64,000 bases of DNA from Paludibacterium denitrificans (GCF_009707705.1 NZ_WLYX01000001.1:2108001-2172000); one strand, 5' to 3'. Counted from the stretch's first letter, positions 41,394 through 52,150 are shown. The notes: generated by a model not told the origin, from the sequence alone. Program-made: numbers and translations.

Positions 41394-43298
41394 ATGAGCG
41401 CACAGAAAGAAACCCCGGGCTTTCAGACCGAAGTCAAACAGCTGCTTCACCTGATGATCCACTCCCTGTATTCCAACAAGGAGATCTTCCTGCGTGAACT
41501 CATCTCCAACGCCTCCGATGCCGCCGACAAGCTGCGTTTTGAAGGGCTGGCCCATCCGGAACTGTTGGAAGATGATCCGGACCTGAAGATCCGCATCAGC
41601 TTTGACAAGGATGCCAAGACCATCACGATCAGCGATAACGGCATCGGCATGAGTCGTGATGAAGTGATCGCCAATATCGGTACCATTGCCAAATCCGGTA
41701 CCAAAGCCTTCTTCCAGCAGTTGACCGAAGACAAGCAGAAAGATGCCAACCTGATCGGCCAGTTCGGGGTTGGTTTCTACTCCGCCTTCATCGTGGCAGA
41801 CAAGGTCACGCTCAGTACCCGCCGTCTTAGGCACCGGCCATGAGCAGGGCGTGCGTTGGGAATCGCAGGGCGAAGGCGAGTACACGCTGGAAAGCATCGA
41901 AAAAGCCGGGCGTGGTACCGACATCGTGCTGCATCTGAAAGAAGGTCAGGACGAGCTGCTCAACGACTGGACCCTGAAAAACATCGTCCGCAAGTATTCC
42001 GACCATATCTCGATCCCGATCGAGATGAAGAAGGGCAACAGCTACGGTGAAAACGGCGAAGTCATCGAAAGTGACGAGCTGGAAGCCGTCAACTCCGCCT
42101 CCGCGCTGTGGACGCGCAACAAGAGCGAGATCAGCGAAGAGCAGTATCAGGAATTCTACAAGCACGTGGCGCATGACTTCACCGAGCCGCTGGCCGGAGC
42201 CATGCCCGCGTAGAAGGTCGTCAGGAATACACCGAGCTGCTGTACGTGCCGTCGCGCGCGCCGTTTGACATGTGGGACCGCGAGCGCAAGCAAGGCGTGA
42301 AACTGTATGTGCGCCGCGTGTTCATCATGGAAGACACCGAAAAGCTGATGCCGCATTACCTGCGTTTTATCCGCGGGGTGATCGACAGCAACGACCTGCC
42401 GTTGAATGTCTCGCGTGAAATCCTGCAGGAAAGCAAGGATATCGACGCCATCCGCAACGGTTGCGTGAAGAAAGTGCTCGGCCTGTTGGAAGATCTGGCT
42501 GAGAACCAGCCGGAAAAATATCGCACCTTCTGGCAGGAATTTGGTCAGGTCCTGAAAGAGGGCGTGGGCGAGGACGCGGCCAACAAGGAACGCATCGCCA
42601 AATTGCTGCGCTTTGCCTCCACCACGCAGGAAGGTGACGAGCCGAGCGTGACCTTGGCTGACTACGTTGCCCGCATGAAGGAAGGCCGGGAGAAAATCTA
42701 CTACATCACTGCCGATACGCTGGCGGCCGCCAAGAACAGCCCGCATCTGGAAGTATTCAAGAAGAAAGGCGTTGAGGTTCTGTTGCTGACCGACCGTGTC
42801 GATGAATGGGTGGTAGGCTCGTTGTTCGAGTTTGACGGCAAGCCGCTGCAATCCGTTGCCAAGGGCGAACTGGATCTGGGCAAGCTGGAAGACGAGGCCG
42901 ACAAGGAAGCCCAGAAGCAGGCGGAAGAACACGCCAAGCCGGTGGTAGAGAAAGTACAAAAGGCCTTGGGCGACAAGGTCAAGGAAGTACGTGCCACCGC
43001 GCGCCTGACCGACAGCCCGGCCTGCCTGGTGGTGGGCGAACACGACATGAGCGCCCATCTGGAACGTCTGCTCAAGGCGGCTGGCCAGTCGGTTCCTGCT
43101 GCTGCCAAGCCGATTCTGGAGATCAACCCGGAACACGTGCTAGTACAAAAACTGGCTGAGGAAAGCGACGAAAACCGTGCTTACGATCTGGCGCAAGTGC
43201 TGTACGATCAGGCGCTGTTGGCCGAAGGCGGCAAGCTGGATGATCCGGCAACCTTCGTCAAACGCATCAATAAACTGATGCTGGAATTGTCGGCCTGA
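41394..43298 (+). CDS. htpG: Chaperone HtpG (Hsp90), two disruptions
   Basis: HtpG is the bacterial Hsp90 ATP-dependent chaperone. The N-terminal GHKL ATPase motifs are [17 protein letters not shown] and [11 protein letters not shown]; the middle domain has RVFIMED and LNVSREILQ; and the C-terminal dimerisation domain ends LMLELSA. Breaks are at 41826-41832 ([21 protein letters not shown]) and 42194-42197 (CCTGG to CCGG in EPLAWSHARVEG). About 635 residues, as in E. coli. The sigma-32 promoter is consistent with heat induction. A GTTGGCCGAA copy at 43217 encodes LAEGG. Confidence 0.95.
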
Positions 43299-43347
43299 TC
43301 CGGCTGGTTTCGGCCAACCCCGGCTGAAACGGCTGTCTGACTACACG

Positions 43348-43377
43348 CCGCCCTGCTTTGGCAGGGCGGTTTTTTTA
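43348..43377 (+). terminator. htpG terminator
   Basis: CCGCCCTGC/GCAGGGCGG with a 3-base loop is followed by seven T residues. Confidence 0.93.
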
Positions 43378-43450
43378 TGGCGAGGCGTACCGCTGGCGCT
43401 AGCGGGCGATTAGACTGGCACACTGGATTTAATGGGAAACTGTCTGCGCC

Positions 43451-44137
43451 ATGTCTGTTTTGTCTGTGCTGGTTCGTCGCCATGTCTGGTTACGTATGCT
43501 GTGGGCGCGCCCTCGTCTGGTCTTGTCGGTCTGTTTTGGTGGATTGGTGGTGCTGGGCTTGCCACACTTGATGGTGCTACAGCCAGTAACGCGCTACATC
43601 GTTGGCTGGAATGCCGGTGCCGGGTTGTATCTGTTGCTGGCATTACGCATGATTTTCCGTGCCAGCGAGGAGCATATTCGGCGGCGGGCCCATATCGAGG
43701 ACGAAGGGCAGTGGCTGGTGTTGGGGCTGGTGATTGTGGCCGCCATCATCAGCCTGATGGCGATTGTGGCGGAACTGGCCGTCAGCAAGGACATGCACGG
43801 CTATTGGCGCAGCGCTCATATTGCCTTGGCAATTCTCACCATTCTGTCTTCCTGGCTGTTTACCCATGTCATGTTTGCCCTGCATTACGCGCACGATTAC
43901 TACACGGCACGGGCGCGGGGCATTCCACCGGGGCTGGAGTTTCCCGGTGCCGAGGCACTGGATTACAGTGATTTTCTGTATTTTTCCTGCATTATCGGCA
44001 CGTCAGGGCAGACGGCGGATGTCAGCTTCAGCTCGCGGCGCATGCGCCGTCTGGGCACGCTGCACTGCGTGGTGGCGTTCTTCTATAACGCCACCGTGCT
44101 GGCGCTGATGATCAATATTGCCGCCGGGCTGATTTGA
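43451..44137 (+). CDS. DUF1345 integral membrane protein
   Basis: This is a 228-residue membrane protein with about five hydrophobic segments, of the DUF1345 family. Conserved features are the FTHVMFALHYAHDYY motif and DYSDFLYFSCIIGTSGQTADV. The family is found in many bacteria and its function is unknown. The frame is intact. The start is the ATG at 43451. It ends 77 bases before the convergent GST gene. Confidence 0.8.
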   Translation: MSVLSVLVRRHVWLRMLWARPRLVLSVCFGGLVVLGLPHLMVLQPVTRYIVGWNAGAGLYLLLALRMIFRASEEHIRRRAHIEDEGQWLVLGLVIVAAIISLMAIVAELAVSKDMHGYWRSAHIALAILTILSSWLFTHVMFALHYAHDYYTARARGIPPGLEFPGAEALDYSDFLYFSCIIGTSGQTADVSFSSRRMRRLGTLHCVVAFFYNATVLALMINIAAGLI

Positions 44138-44214
44138 CTCGGCACAGGGAGTGCGCTGCCGTTTTGCCTGTCAACGCCAAGCCCTTGCCCGGCAATAAAG
44201 GTTGGCCGAACCGA

Positions 44215-44841
44215 TCAGGCGGCGCGTTCGGCGGGGGCGGGCGGTTGGGTGTCGATGAAGGACTGCCGGGTGAACAGGCGTTCCAGCAGGGCCGCCAGGT
44301 TGGGATAGAGTTCGCGCCATGCCAGTTGCGGCGCATGCACGTCCAGATAGGCGAGACAAACGCCTACCGCGATATCGGCCAGACTGTAGCTGACGCCATT
44401 GCACCATTGTCGGTCGCCCAGATCATGCGACAACGCGGCCAGCCCGCGCTCGATCTTGCCTTGCTGGCGTTCAATCCATTCCGGCATCTGCTTGTCCGCC
44501 GGGCGTCGGCGTTCCAGCACGATGGCAACCATGGCATCGCAGATACCATCGGCCAGCGCTTCCCAGCGCCGGGTGTTGATCAGCGGGCGGTTCTCTTGCG
44601 GCAGAATGCGCGATACCGGTGAGATGTTGTCCAGATACTCGACGATCACCCGCGAATCGTACAGCGTGGTGCCATCATCCAGTTCCAGCACCGGCACTTT
44701 CCCCAGCGGATTATGCTCCGGTACCGTCGTGCCTTCGACCCACGGCAAGGCTTCTTGCAGCGGGCAGTCGATTTTCTTTTCGGCCAACACGATACGTACT
44801 TTACGAGCGTATGGGCTGGTCAGCGAAGCGATCAGTTTCAT
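44215..44841 (-). CDS. Glutathione S-transferase family protein
   Basis: This 208-residue GST has an N-terminal thioredoxin fold (LTSPYARKVRIVLAEKKI, with NPLGKVPVLELDDG) and the SRVIVEYLD glutathione-binding segment; the C-terminal half is all-alpha. It is close to YibF-like GSTs; the substrate is unknown. The frame is intact. A GTTGGCCGAA copy lies just beyond the stop (44201) and another inside (44779), encoding VLAEKK. Confidence 0.85.
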   Translation of the reverse strand: MKLIASLTSPYARKVRIVLAEKKIDCPLQEALPWVEGTTVPEHNPLGKVPVLELDDGTTLYDSRVIVEYLDNISPVSRILPQENRPLINTRRWEALADGICDAMVAIVLERRRPADKQMPEWIERQQGKIERGLAALSHDLGDRQWCNGVSYSLADIAVGVCLAYLDVHAPQLAWRELYPNLAALLERLFTRQSFIDTQPPAPAERAA

Positions 44842-44976
44842 GATGTGTGGATAGTCTGGATGTCGGCGACGTGCCAGCGTAGAGGCGCTGGCTACCGTCG
44901 TTACTTTAGCTCAACATTCAACAGGCTTAAAGCCTTAATCCCATGCCAAGTGCCCGCTGAGGGGAAAATGGCGGGT

Positions 44977-45675
44977 TTACTCGAGAATCAGTTTGCCGTT
45001 GACCTGAATCTGCAACACGGTTTGCCCCGGTTGCCAGTCGGGCTCGCTGACGGCGCCTTCGCTCGCCACGCTCAGGCTTTTCGCTTGCAGTAGCCGGGGC
45101 GGGCGTTCGCTGCTGCGGCTGTTACCAATCTCCAGTTCTGCGATGTGATGAACTTTCTTGCCCAGTGCCGTGGCGCTGATGCGGGCCTGTTCCTGCAGAT
45201 CGGCGATTGCGTTGGGGATCAGCGTGTTTTCCATGCGGCGACGGCTGGCATCGGACAAGGAAAACTGCATGCCTTCCATCAGCATGGATTGTTGCAGCAC
45301 GGCCACCAGTTGCGCGGCTTGCTGCATGTCACGGCTTTTCAGCCGTACCTCCGCCCGCCCCTGCCAGCCGCGAATCTTGCCGTTCCTGTCGTAATCCGGC
45401 CATGTGTTATAGGCGCCACTGGTGAGCGTGACATGGCTGTAGCGTCGCCCTTCGGCCAAGGCGTGCGCCGTTGCCTGATTGAGGTGGTCGGCAAGCAGGG
45501 CGGGCTGCGGCTGTTTTTCCTGCAGGTAGAAGGTGGCCTCGATCTGGTCGTTGGGCACTTCTTGCCGGGCTTGCCCTACCAGCCGCAGTTCCGTGGCGTT
45601 CCCGCCCGCCATGGCTAGTGGCGCCGTCACTAACAATGCCAGCGCGCACAGCCTTTGCATCTTGGATTGCATCAT
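44977..45675 (-). CDS. Periplasmic SIMPL (DUF541) domain protein
   Basis: This 232-residue protein has a signal peptide (LCALALLVTAPLAMA) and a SIMPL/DUF541 domain, the family of E. coli YggE. The start is the ATG at 45675, after GGAGGAG; a longer upstream reading is not supported. SIMPL proteins are linked to oxidative stress defence or outer membrane homeostasis. The frame is intact. It is on the same strand as the diguanylate cyclase gene, 59 bases upstream. Confidence 0.83.
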   Translation of the reverse strand: MMQSKMQRLCALALLVTAPLAMAGGNATELRLVGQARQEVPNDQIEATFYLQEKQPQPALLADHLNQATAHALAEGRRYSHVTLTSGAYNTWPDYDRNGKIRGWQGRAEVRLKSRDMQQAAQLVAVLQQSMLMEGMQFSLSDASRRRMENTLIPNAIADLQEQARISATALGKKVHHIAELEIGNSRSSERPPRLLQAKSLSVASEGAVSEPDWQPGQTVLQIQVNGKLILE

Positions 45676-45733
45676 CACTCCTCCGTGGTAAAACGCCTCA
45701 CTGAGCGGTTGGAGCACATTGGCGGCACAAGGT

Positions 45734-46885
45734 TCATCCGGCGGGCATGGCCACGACCCTGTTACGCCCTTGATACTTGGCCTGATACAGATAGTCATCG
45801 GCTTGCTTGATCAATTGGGTCAGGCTGGTGGCTTCCGTTGCCAGCATGGCCAGCCCGATGCTGACGGTGATGACATGTTCGTTGTGGAGCATCAGTGCCT
45901 CCACCGCCGCTCGTAGCCGCTCGGCGATGTGGCGGGCGGTATCCGCCGGGGTGTCGCGCAGCAGAATGATGAATTCTTCGCCACCGTGGCGGCCCACCAC
46001 GTCCTGTGGCCGGACATGCTGGCGCAGACAGTCGGCCACGGCCTTCAGCACCTCGTCACCGTACAGATGGCCATGCTGGTCATTGATGCTCTTGAAGTGA
46101 TCCAGATCGAGCATCAACACCGCGAGTGGCTGTTGCCCGGTCTGTGCCTCATGGACGCTGCGTTCGGCCAACCTTCTGAAGGCGCGCTGGTTGTATAGGC
46201 CGGTCAGGCTGTCGCGCTGGGCTTGTTCGGCCAACTTGTCCACGGCGCCAGCGTAACGTCGGTAAACGATAAACAGGCAGTAACCATACGAGGTCCAGAA
46301 CATACTCAGGGACAGCAGACCTTGCAACGAGGCCTGAGTAAGCGTCATGGCCTGTGGTACCGGCCAGATCAGCGGGATGCGCAGCAGCGGAATGGCCACT
46401 TGCAGCAGCGCCAGTAGCAGCAGCGGGCGGTAGCTGTCGCGCGCCGAACCGTGTCGCACCTGCCTGATGCGCCAACTGCCCCACAGCCAGATCAGGACAT
46501 AACCTGCCATGATGATGCTGATGCGCAGGTTGGTATGCAGCAGGATGTAGTCCTGACTGAGCAATAGCAGCTCCACCAGCAAAACCAGCACGTACAGCCA
46601 CCAACTGCGCGGCTGTCGGGTGAAATGTTCGGTGGCGATCAGCATGTGCAGGCTGGCAGCAAGAAACAGCAGGTTGGCCAGCACCAGCTGATGCCAGAAG
46701 CCCAATGGCGTCGGCAACAGATAGATCATACCGGCCAGACTGCTGAGAATGCCGACAATGCCTAATGCCAGCAGCGGCTTATCGCCGCGGCTTTTGCGCC
46801 AGAACAGCAGGATGATCACGGTCAGCATCAGGCTGTAACCGCTGGTACAGAGCAGCGTGGCGCGTATATCCAGAAGCGATTGCAT
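45734..46885 (-). CDS. Membrane diguanylate cyclase
   Basis: This protein of about 383 residues has an N-terminal block of seven or so membrane segments (residues 1-205) followed by a GGDEF domain. The active site is GGEEF, and RPQD five residues upstream is an intact RxxD inhibitory site, so it should make cyclic di-GMP with product feedback. The start chosen is the ATG at 46885 (MQSLLDIRATLL), because the upstream extension is unlike a membrane sensor. GTTGGCCGAA copies at 46163 and 46226 encode RLAERS and KLAEQA in the GGDEF linker region. The signal sensed by the membrane part is unknown. Confidence 0.87.
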   Translation of the reverse strand: MQSLLDIRATLLCTSGYSLMLTVIILLFWRKSRGDKPLLALGIVGILSSLAGMIYLLPTPLGFWHQLVLANLLFLAASLHMLIATEHFTRQPRSWWLYVLVLLVELLLLSQDYILLHTNLRISIIMAGYVLIWLWGSWRIRQVRHGSARDSYRPLLLLALLQVAIPLLRIPLIWPVPQAMTLTQASLQGLLSLSMFWTSYGYCLFIVYRRYAGAVDKLAEQAQRDSLTGLYNQRAFRRLAERSVHEAQTGQQPLAVLMLDLDHFKSINDQHGHLYGDEVLKAVADCLRQHVRPQDVVGRHGGEEFIILLRDTPADTARHIAERLRAAVEALMLHNEHVITVSIGLAMLATEATSLTQLIKQADDYLYQAKYQGRNRVVAMPAG

Positions 46886-46963
46886 GGGTGAGAAGCCGGG
46901 TAAGAGTCGTATCAGGGCTAAAAAATATGACGAAACGTTACCATCGCTTTGTTTTAATCTAAA

Positions 46964-47012
46964 GAAAAATCCCCCGATGCTGTGGCGACTGAGGCCACGA
47001 CAGCATCGGGGG
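46964..47012 (-). terminator. Terminator of the TrpXYZ-type operon
   Basis: A long stem (CCCCCGATGCTGTGGC with GCCACGACAGCATCGGGGG) is followed on the minus strand by TTTTTC. It lies just beyond the ATPase gene and before the diguanylate cyclase gene. Confidence 0.88.
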
Positions 47013-47031
47013 ACGCGAGGGACGGGCGGAA

Positions 47032-47828
47032 TCAACCCAGTAACAGGGCGTCGTCGTCCAGCTTTTCTCCACGGGTTTTTTCAAACATCGCCAACAGGTC
47101 GGGCACATCCATGCGGCCACGCTCCTCACCGGTGACATCCAGTACCACGCGGCCCTGATGCAGCATTACGGTACGGTCGCCGTGGTCCAGCGCCTGACGC
47201 ATGGAGTGCGTCACCATCAGTGCGGTCAGCTTGTTTTCCCGCACGATGCGGTCGGTTAGTTCCAGCACGAAAGCCGCGGTTTTCGGATCGAGTGCCGCGG
47301 TGTGTTCATCCAGCAACAACAGGCGCGACGGTTGCAACGAAGCCATCAGCAAACTGACGGCCTGACGTTGGCCACCAGACAGCAAGCCCATGCGATCGCC
47401 CAAGCGGTTTTCCAGACCCAGTTGCAACGTGGCTAGCTTGTCGCGGAAGCGTTCGCGGTATTCATTCTTGACGGCACGTGCCAGTCCGCGTTTTTGTCCG
47501 CGTTGCAGCGCGAGCGCCAGATTTTCCTCAATGGTCAGCCCTTCACAGGTGCTTAAGCCAACGGGTCCTGAAACACGCGTGCCACCAGTCCGGCCCGTTG
47601 CCGGGCGGAGAGGCGGGTCACATCCTGATCATCGATGAACAGACGGCCGGAATCCGGCGTGATATCACCACTGATGGCGTTGAGGAAGGTAGATTTACCC
47701 GCACCATTACTGCCGATGACCGTGACAAACTGACCGGCTTCGATCGTGAGCGACAGGCCACGCAGAACCCGGTTTTCCAGCGGCGTGCCGGGGTTAAAAG
47801 TCTTGAACAGGTTGTCGGCGCGCATCAT
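47032..47828 (-). CDS. ABC transporter ATPase of a TrpXYZ-like system, one disruption
   Basis: This is the ATP-binding subunit. Walker A is GSNGAGKST, the signature is LLSGGQRQA and Walker B is LLLLDEHTAALD. The start ATG at 47828 overlaps the permease stop (ATGA). The frame breaks at 47551-47558, an exact GCTTAAGC where QDPLAGTCEGLTIEEN needs GCCGGC. About 264 residues. It sits with a permease and a substrate-binding protein of the DUF534/ABC_sub_bind family, the arrangement called TrpXYZ in streptococci, with tryptophan or tyrosine proposed as the substrate. Confidence 0.88.
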
Positions 47829-48724
47829 GATGCCTGCCCTCCTTGTTTGCTGCGCAGTTTGCCCTTGAGCTTGGGCAGAATGAGCGCCGAGGCCAACCAG
47901 CACGGCGGTGATCAGGTTAAGGTCCTGTGCTTGCAGACCAATGAAATCGGCATTGAGCGCCAGCGCAATCAGCAGACGGTAGAGCAGGGCGCCCAGCACG
48001 GTGGCCAGCGTAACCAGCCACAGGCTGCGCGGAGGCAGCAGGGTCTCGCCAATGATGACGGCCGCCAGACCGACCACGATCGTGCCGATACCCATGGAGA
48101 TATCGGCGCCGCCCGGGTTTGCACGTACAAGGCACCGCCCAGCGCGATCAGCGCGTTGGAGAGCGCCATGCCCGCCATGGTCATGCGGTTGGTGGAAATC
48201 CCTTGTGCGCGGGCCATGCGCGGGTTGGCACCGGTGGCACGCAGCGCCAGACCGGTTTCCGAGGCAAAAAACGCATCCAGCAACAGTTTCGCGACGATGA
48301 CGATCACCGCCAGAATGGCTAATACTGGATCAGCCGGGCATTATCACCGTTGATAAACGGGCTGAATACCGTCGGCAGGCCAATCAGAGCCACGTTCGGC
48401 GCACCCATGATACGCAGGTTGATGGAGTACAGCGCAATCATCACCAGAATACTGGCCAGCAACTGCAAAATACCCAGCCGGACATTCAGCCAGGCCGTTA
48501 CCCAGCTAAGCCGCGCCACCGGCAATGACGGCGATACCGCACGCCAGCCAAGGATCATGCCCCGCGGCGATCAGGGTGGCCGCCACGGCACCGCCCAGCG
48601 GGAAGCTGCCGTCTGCGGTCAGATCGGGAAAATCGAGCAAGCGGAAGGAAATCAGCACGCCCAGCGCTACCAGCGCAAAGATCAGGCCGATTTCCAGTGC
48701 GCCCATCAATGAAATCAACGACAT
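47825..48724 (-). CDS. ABC transporter permease of a TrpXYZ-like system, several disruptions
   Basis: This is a membrane permease of about 298 residues of the branched-chain/ribose type, with about eight to ten helices (MGALEIGLIFALVALGVLISFR at the start; TGANPRMARAQGISTNRMT loop). Breaks are at 48505-48511 (GGAAGWVTAWLNV; GCTAAGC), about 48317-48322 (LIQY then AILAVIVIV), about 48108-48116 (VQTRGGADISMG; one G missing) and 47888-47893 (CCTGG read as CCTCGG on the coding strand, in VLVGLALILPKL). The operon order is binding protein, permease, ATPase on the minus strand. Confidence 0.86.
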
Positions 48725-48813
48725 GCATACCTCTCGAGAAAGCGGAAATCCCTTGTGAGGTTATCCGGACACGGCGCGTGATCGCTTGCCGTGAAACTAT
48801 GGCTGCAATAACA

Positions 48814-48843
48814 AGGTTGGCCGAAGATCACTTCGGCCAACCT
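48814..48843. repeat. Perfect hairpin of inverted uptake-like repeats
   Basis: CAAGGTTGGCCGAA and TTCGGCCAACCTTG form a 14-base perfect inverted repeat with a 6-base loop. It lies between the binding-protein gene and the permease gene of one operon, so it may lower expression of the membrane components relative to the binding protein. Confidence 0.88.
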
Positions 48844-48886
48844 TGTCGGTCTTGCTTAATGGTTTACCAGCCCTCAGGCCAGTGGC

Positions 48887-49856
48887 TTACTTGATGGTGT
48901 CTTTGGCTTCTTTTTGCAGAGCGGCAGACAGCGGAGCACCTTGTTTCTGAGCAGCGGAGGCATTAACGATCAGCGTCAGCTTGTTGCCCACTTGCGGTGC
49001 AATCTTGCTCGGCTTTCTCGCCTTTCAGGATGCGTGCCACGATCTTGCCGGTCTGGCGACCCATGTCGTAGTAGTTCATGCCCAGTGCGGCGATGGCGCC
49101 ACGCTTGACCGAATCGGCATCGGCAGCGATCAGCGGAATCTTGGCCTGGTTGGCAACGGCTACCAGCGACTCATAGGTGGAAACCACGTTGTTGTCGGTG
49201 CTGGTGTAGATGGCATCAACCTTGCCGACCAGGCTCTTGGCGGCCGGGCCAACGTCGACGGTACGCGGAGCCGGAGCTTCCACCAGCGTCATGCCACGTT
49301 TGGCCAGTTCGGCTTTCATTTCCTTGACCACGATGGTCGAGTTCACTTCGCCCGGGCTGAAGACGATACCCACGCGCTTGGCCGTCGGCTTCACTTTGCG
49401 GATCAGGTCAACCTGCGGAGCAAGCGGCAGACGGTCAGACACGCCGGTAACGTTGCTGCCACTGGCTTTCCAGCTGCTTACCAGTTTGGCGGCAACCGGA
49501 TCGGTCACGGCGGTGAACACTACCGGGATGGACTTGGTAGCAGCGACCACTGCCTGCGCCGACGGGGTGGCAATGGCAACGATCACATTCGGATTATCGC
49601 CAACAAACTTGCGTGCGATCTGGCCAGCCGTGGCCGGGTTGCCTTGGGCGCTTTGGTATTGAACTTTTACCTTGTCGGCGCCAAAGCCTTCGGCTTTCAG
49701 CTCATCTACCACGCCTTTGCGGGCGGCATCCAGTGCCGGGTGGTCAACAATTGCGGTAATGGCAACGGATTTCAGTTCGGCGGCAAAGACGCTCGGAGCG
49801 AGCAGCACGGCCGTGGTGGCGGCAGTGAGGAAATGACGACGATTGGTCAGGGCCAT
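48887..49856 (-). CDS. ABC transporter substrate-binding protein (TrpX-like), one disruption
   Basis: This is a periplasmic binding protein of the ABC_sub_bind/DUF534 family, about 322 residues. The signal peptide ends at VFAAE and has RR in the n-region. Conserved features are VDHPALDAARKG, VFTAVTDPVAA and TSTDNNVVSTYESL. The frame breaks at about 49010-49013 (ILKGEKA then SKIAPQVGN), and repair moves the stop to 48887. The ligand is probably an aromatic amino acid by analogy with TrpX, but this is not proven by sequence. Confidence 0.87.
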
Positions 49857-50651
49857 GAGTCTTCCTTCTTGGATTAAGCGTGATGAGCGTTGGTAATGAA
49901 TCAACGATATTTTGAGCAATTTTATTCTTATATAAAAGAATTTTCTTTCGATGAAGCGCAATAAAATTTTAAATTTTGAATATTGGAGACAGGATCGTGC
50001 GTCTTCTGCCAAGGTCGATACCTAAAGCTACCCAAGGTGGCGGGTGCAAGAGTGTAAGCTGGCAAATTTTCCAGTTTGCTGCGGCGTCTTGATGGTATCA
50101 GTCGGCTGGATGCAGAAAATTGACGTCCTGGCATGACGCAGGTGAATACTCGGTCGCGTGTGGTCAGGATGCGCGGTGGGTGCGTTGGTCCTGCTTGCCT
50201 GCTCACGGCGCATGGTGATGGGATAGTTCCGTTTGGCCGTGGGTCTTCGGCCAACCTTGACGTCTTGGTTGGTGGTCCCCGTTTAAGCAAAATGCTCATG
50301 GCGCGAAAAGACCAATAATTGCTTTATGTAAAGATTAATGCGAACTATCCGCTAACAACCTGCCCTGTCTTGGCAAGGCTTTGTTCATCCGTGTTGTCAG
50401 ACTAAAACTTTGCGATGCAGTAAGCGCCTGCCGAGGCTCCCCGACGGTGTGTCCGGTGCTTGCACCGTCAGGGCGTTGTTGTACTATCCGCCCCTTCGGT
50501 TTTCCACTATCGGCAAGCTGCCAGCTAGAGACAGCCACCATGGTGGTCGCCTGTTAGTCAAAGCGCGTGTCGTGTCCTTGTCTGCGCCCATGCTTGCCTG
50601 TGGGCGCATTGCCATTTCTGCGGCACGCCCATACAAGGGATTGTTGGAATC
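49857..50651. other. Long intergenic region between divergent transporter operons
   Basis: No gene, RNA or mobile element was recognised in these 795 bases. The left 120 bases are AT-rich and probably hold the binding-protein promoter. A single GTTGGCCGAA copy at 50246-50255 forms an imperfect hairpin with GTTTGGCCG at 50231. No riboswitch or T-box pattern was evident by eye. Confidence 0.5.
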
Positions 50652-52046
50652 ATGAGTTTGCTACGCAAGAAAAGCGTCCATGGCATGTTGGCGTTTGCCC
50701 AAAGTGCCAAGGGGCTGCGCAAGGAGTTGTCTGCCTTCGACCTGACCATGCTCGGCATTGGCGCCATCATCGGTACCGGGATTTTTGTCCTGACCGGTAC
50801 TGGGGCGACCGTTGCCGGGCCGGGGCTGGTATTGTCATTTGTCATCGGGGCACTGGCCTGCGGTTTTGCCGCTCTGTGCTATGCCGAATTTGCCGCCATG
50901 CTGCCGATTTCCGGCTCCACCTATACCTATGCCTATGCCACGCTGGGGGAACTGGTGGCCTGGATCATTGGCTGGGATTTGATGCTGGAATACGCACTGG
51001 CATCGTCGGCGGTGTCGGTTGGCTGGTCCGGTTATTTCCAGAGCCTGCTGGCGGGCTTTGGAGTGCACCTGCCGGACGCGCTGACTGCGGCAGCCGGGTC
51101 ACAGCCCGGTAAGCCGACCTTGTTCAACTTGGCATTTGTCATTGCGCTGGTGATCACGGCTTTGCTGGCGTTTGGCATCCGTGAATCGAAGCGCGTGAAC
51201 AATGTGGTGGTGGTGATCAAGGTGTCGGTGGTGCTGTTGTTTATTGCCACGGGTATCTGGCACATCAAGCCGGACAATTGGCACCCGGCGTTGCCCTATG
51301 GTTTTAACGGTGTCTTTCATGGCGCGGCTATCGTGTTCTTCAGCTTTCTGGGGTTTGATGCGGTGACCTGTGCTGCCGAGGAGGTCAAAAATCCGGAGCG
51401 GGATATCCCCAAAGGCGTGATCTGGTCGCTGGCAATCTGTTCGATTCTGTACGTGGTGGTTTCGGCCATCATGACCGGGATCGTGCCGTTTGCCCGCTTT
51501 GCGGGCGTTGATCACCCGATTTCGCTGGCGCTGCAGGTGGCTCGTCTGGACTGGTTGGCCGGTTTTGTCGATTTGGGCGCCATCCTCGGCATGACCACGG
51601 TGATTCTGGTGATGACTTATGGTCAAACCCGCATCCTGTTTGCCATGTCGCGCGACGGCTTGTTGCCCAAAGTGTTCTCCGAAGTCCATCCGCGTTATCA
51701 CACACCGTACAAGGCGACGTGGCTGATTGGTGGCATCATTGCCCTTATCGCTAAGCTTTGTTCCGCTGCATACGTTGGCCGAACTGACCAATATCGGTAC
51801 CACGGCCGCTTTTGCCCTGATTGCTGCCGCCATCATTGTGCTGCGCCAGCGTGAACCGAATCTGCCGCGCAAATTTCATTGTCCGGGCGTGCCGTATATT
51901 CCGGGGCTGGCCATCGCCTTTTGTGTGTTTCTGATGACTCAGCTGTCGGCGCTGACCGGCAATGTTTTGCCATCTGGCTGGTGTTGGGTCTGGTGGTGTA
52001 TTTCGGCTACTCACGGCGCCATTCGGCGTTGCACGATGCGGCCTAG
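50652..52046 (+). CDS. Amino-acid permease of the APC (CAT/YfnA) type, two disruptions
   Basis: This is an amino acid/polyamine permease of about 465 residues with twelve or so membrane helices. The family start LTMLGIGAIIGTGIFVLTG and the GFDAVTCAAEEVKNPERDIP motif point to the cationic amino acid transporter group. Breaks are at 51750-51756 (ALIAGFVPLHTLAELT; GCTAAGC for GCCGGC) and 51956-51959 (CCTGGC to CCGGC in SALTWQCFAIWLV). The apparent stop sits in GCCTAGC, a string that marks a lesion in ubiA, so the exact end is slightly uncertain; a terminator follows within 20 bases. Confidence 0.9.
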
Positions 52047-52061
52047 CTGTATTTGGCACAA

Positions 52062-52093
52062 TAAAAAACGCCCCGTCAGGGGCGTTTTTTTTG
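52062..52093 (+). terminator. Terminator of the permease gene
   Basis: ACGCCCC/GGGGCGT with a 4-base loop is followed by eight T residues; an A-run on the left makes it usable by satP on the other strand. Confidence 0.92.
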
Positions 52094-52150
52094 GGGTGAT
52101 TCTCACGAAAAACAGGTGGGTATGCGCCCTTCTGTCCGTGAGTTTTCGCC

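Noticed and set aside
49857-50651. Riboswitch, T-box or small RNA in the long gap
   Set aside because: I saw no conserved T-box, SAM, lysine or other riboswitch core; short open frames there lack ribosome sites and conserved content.
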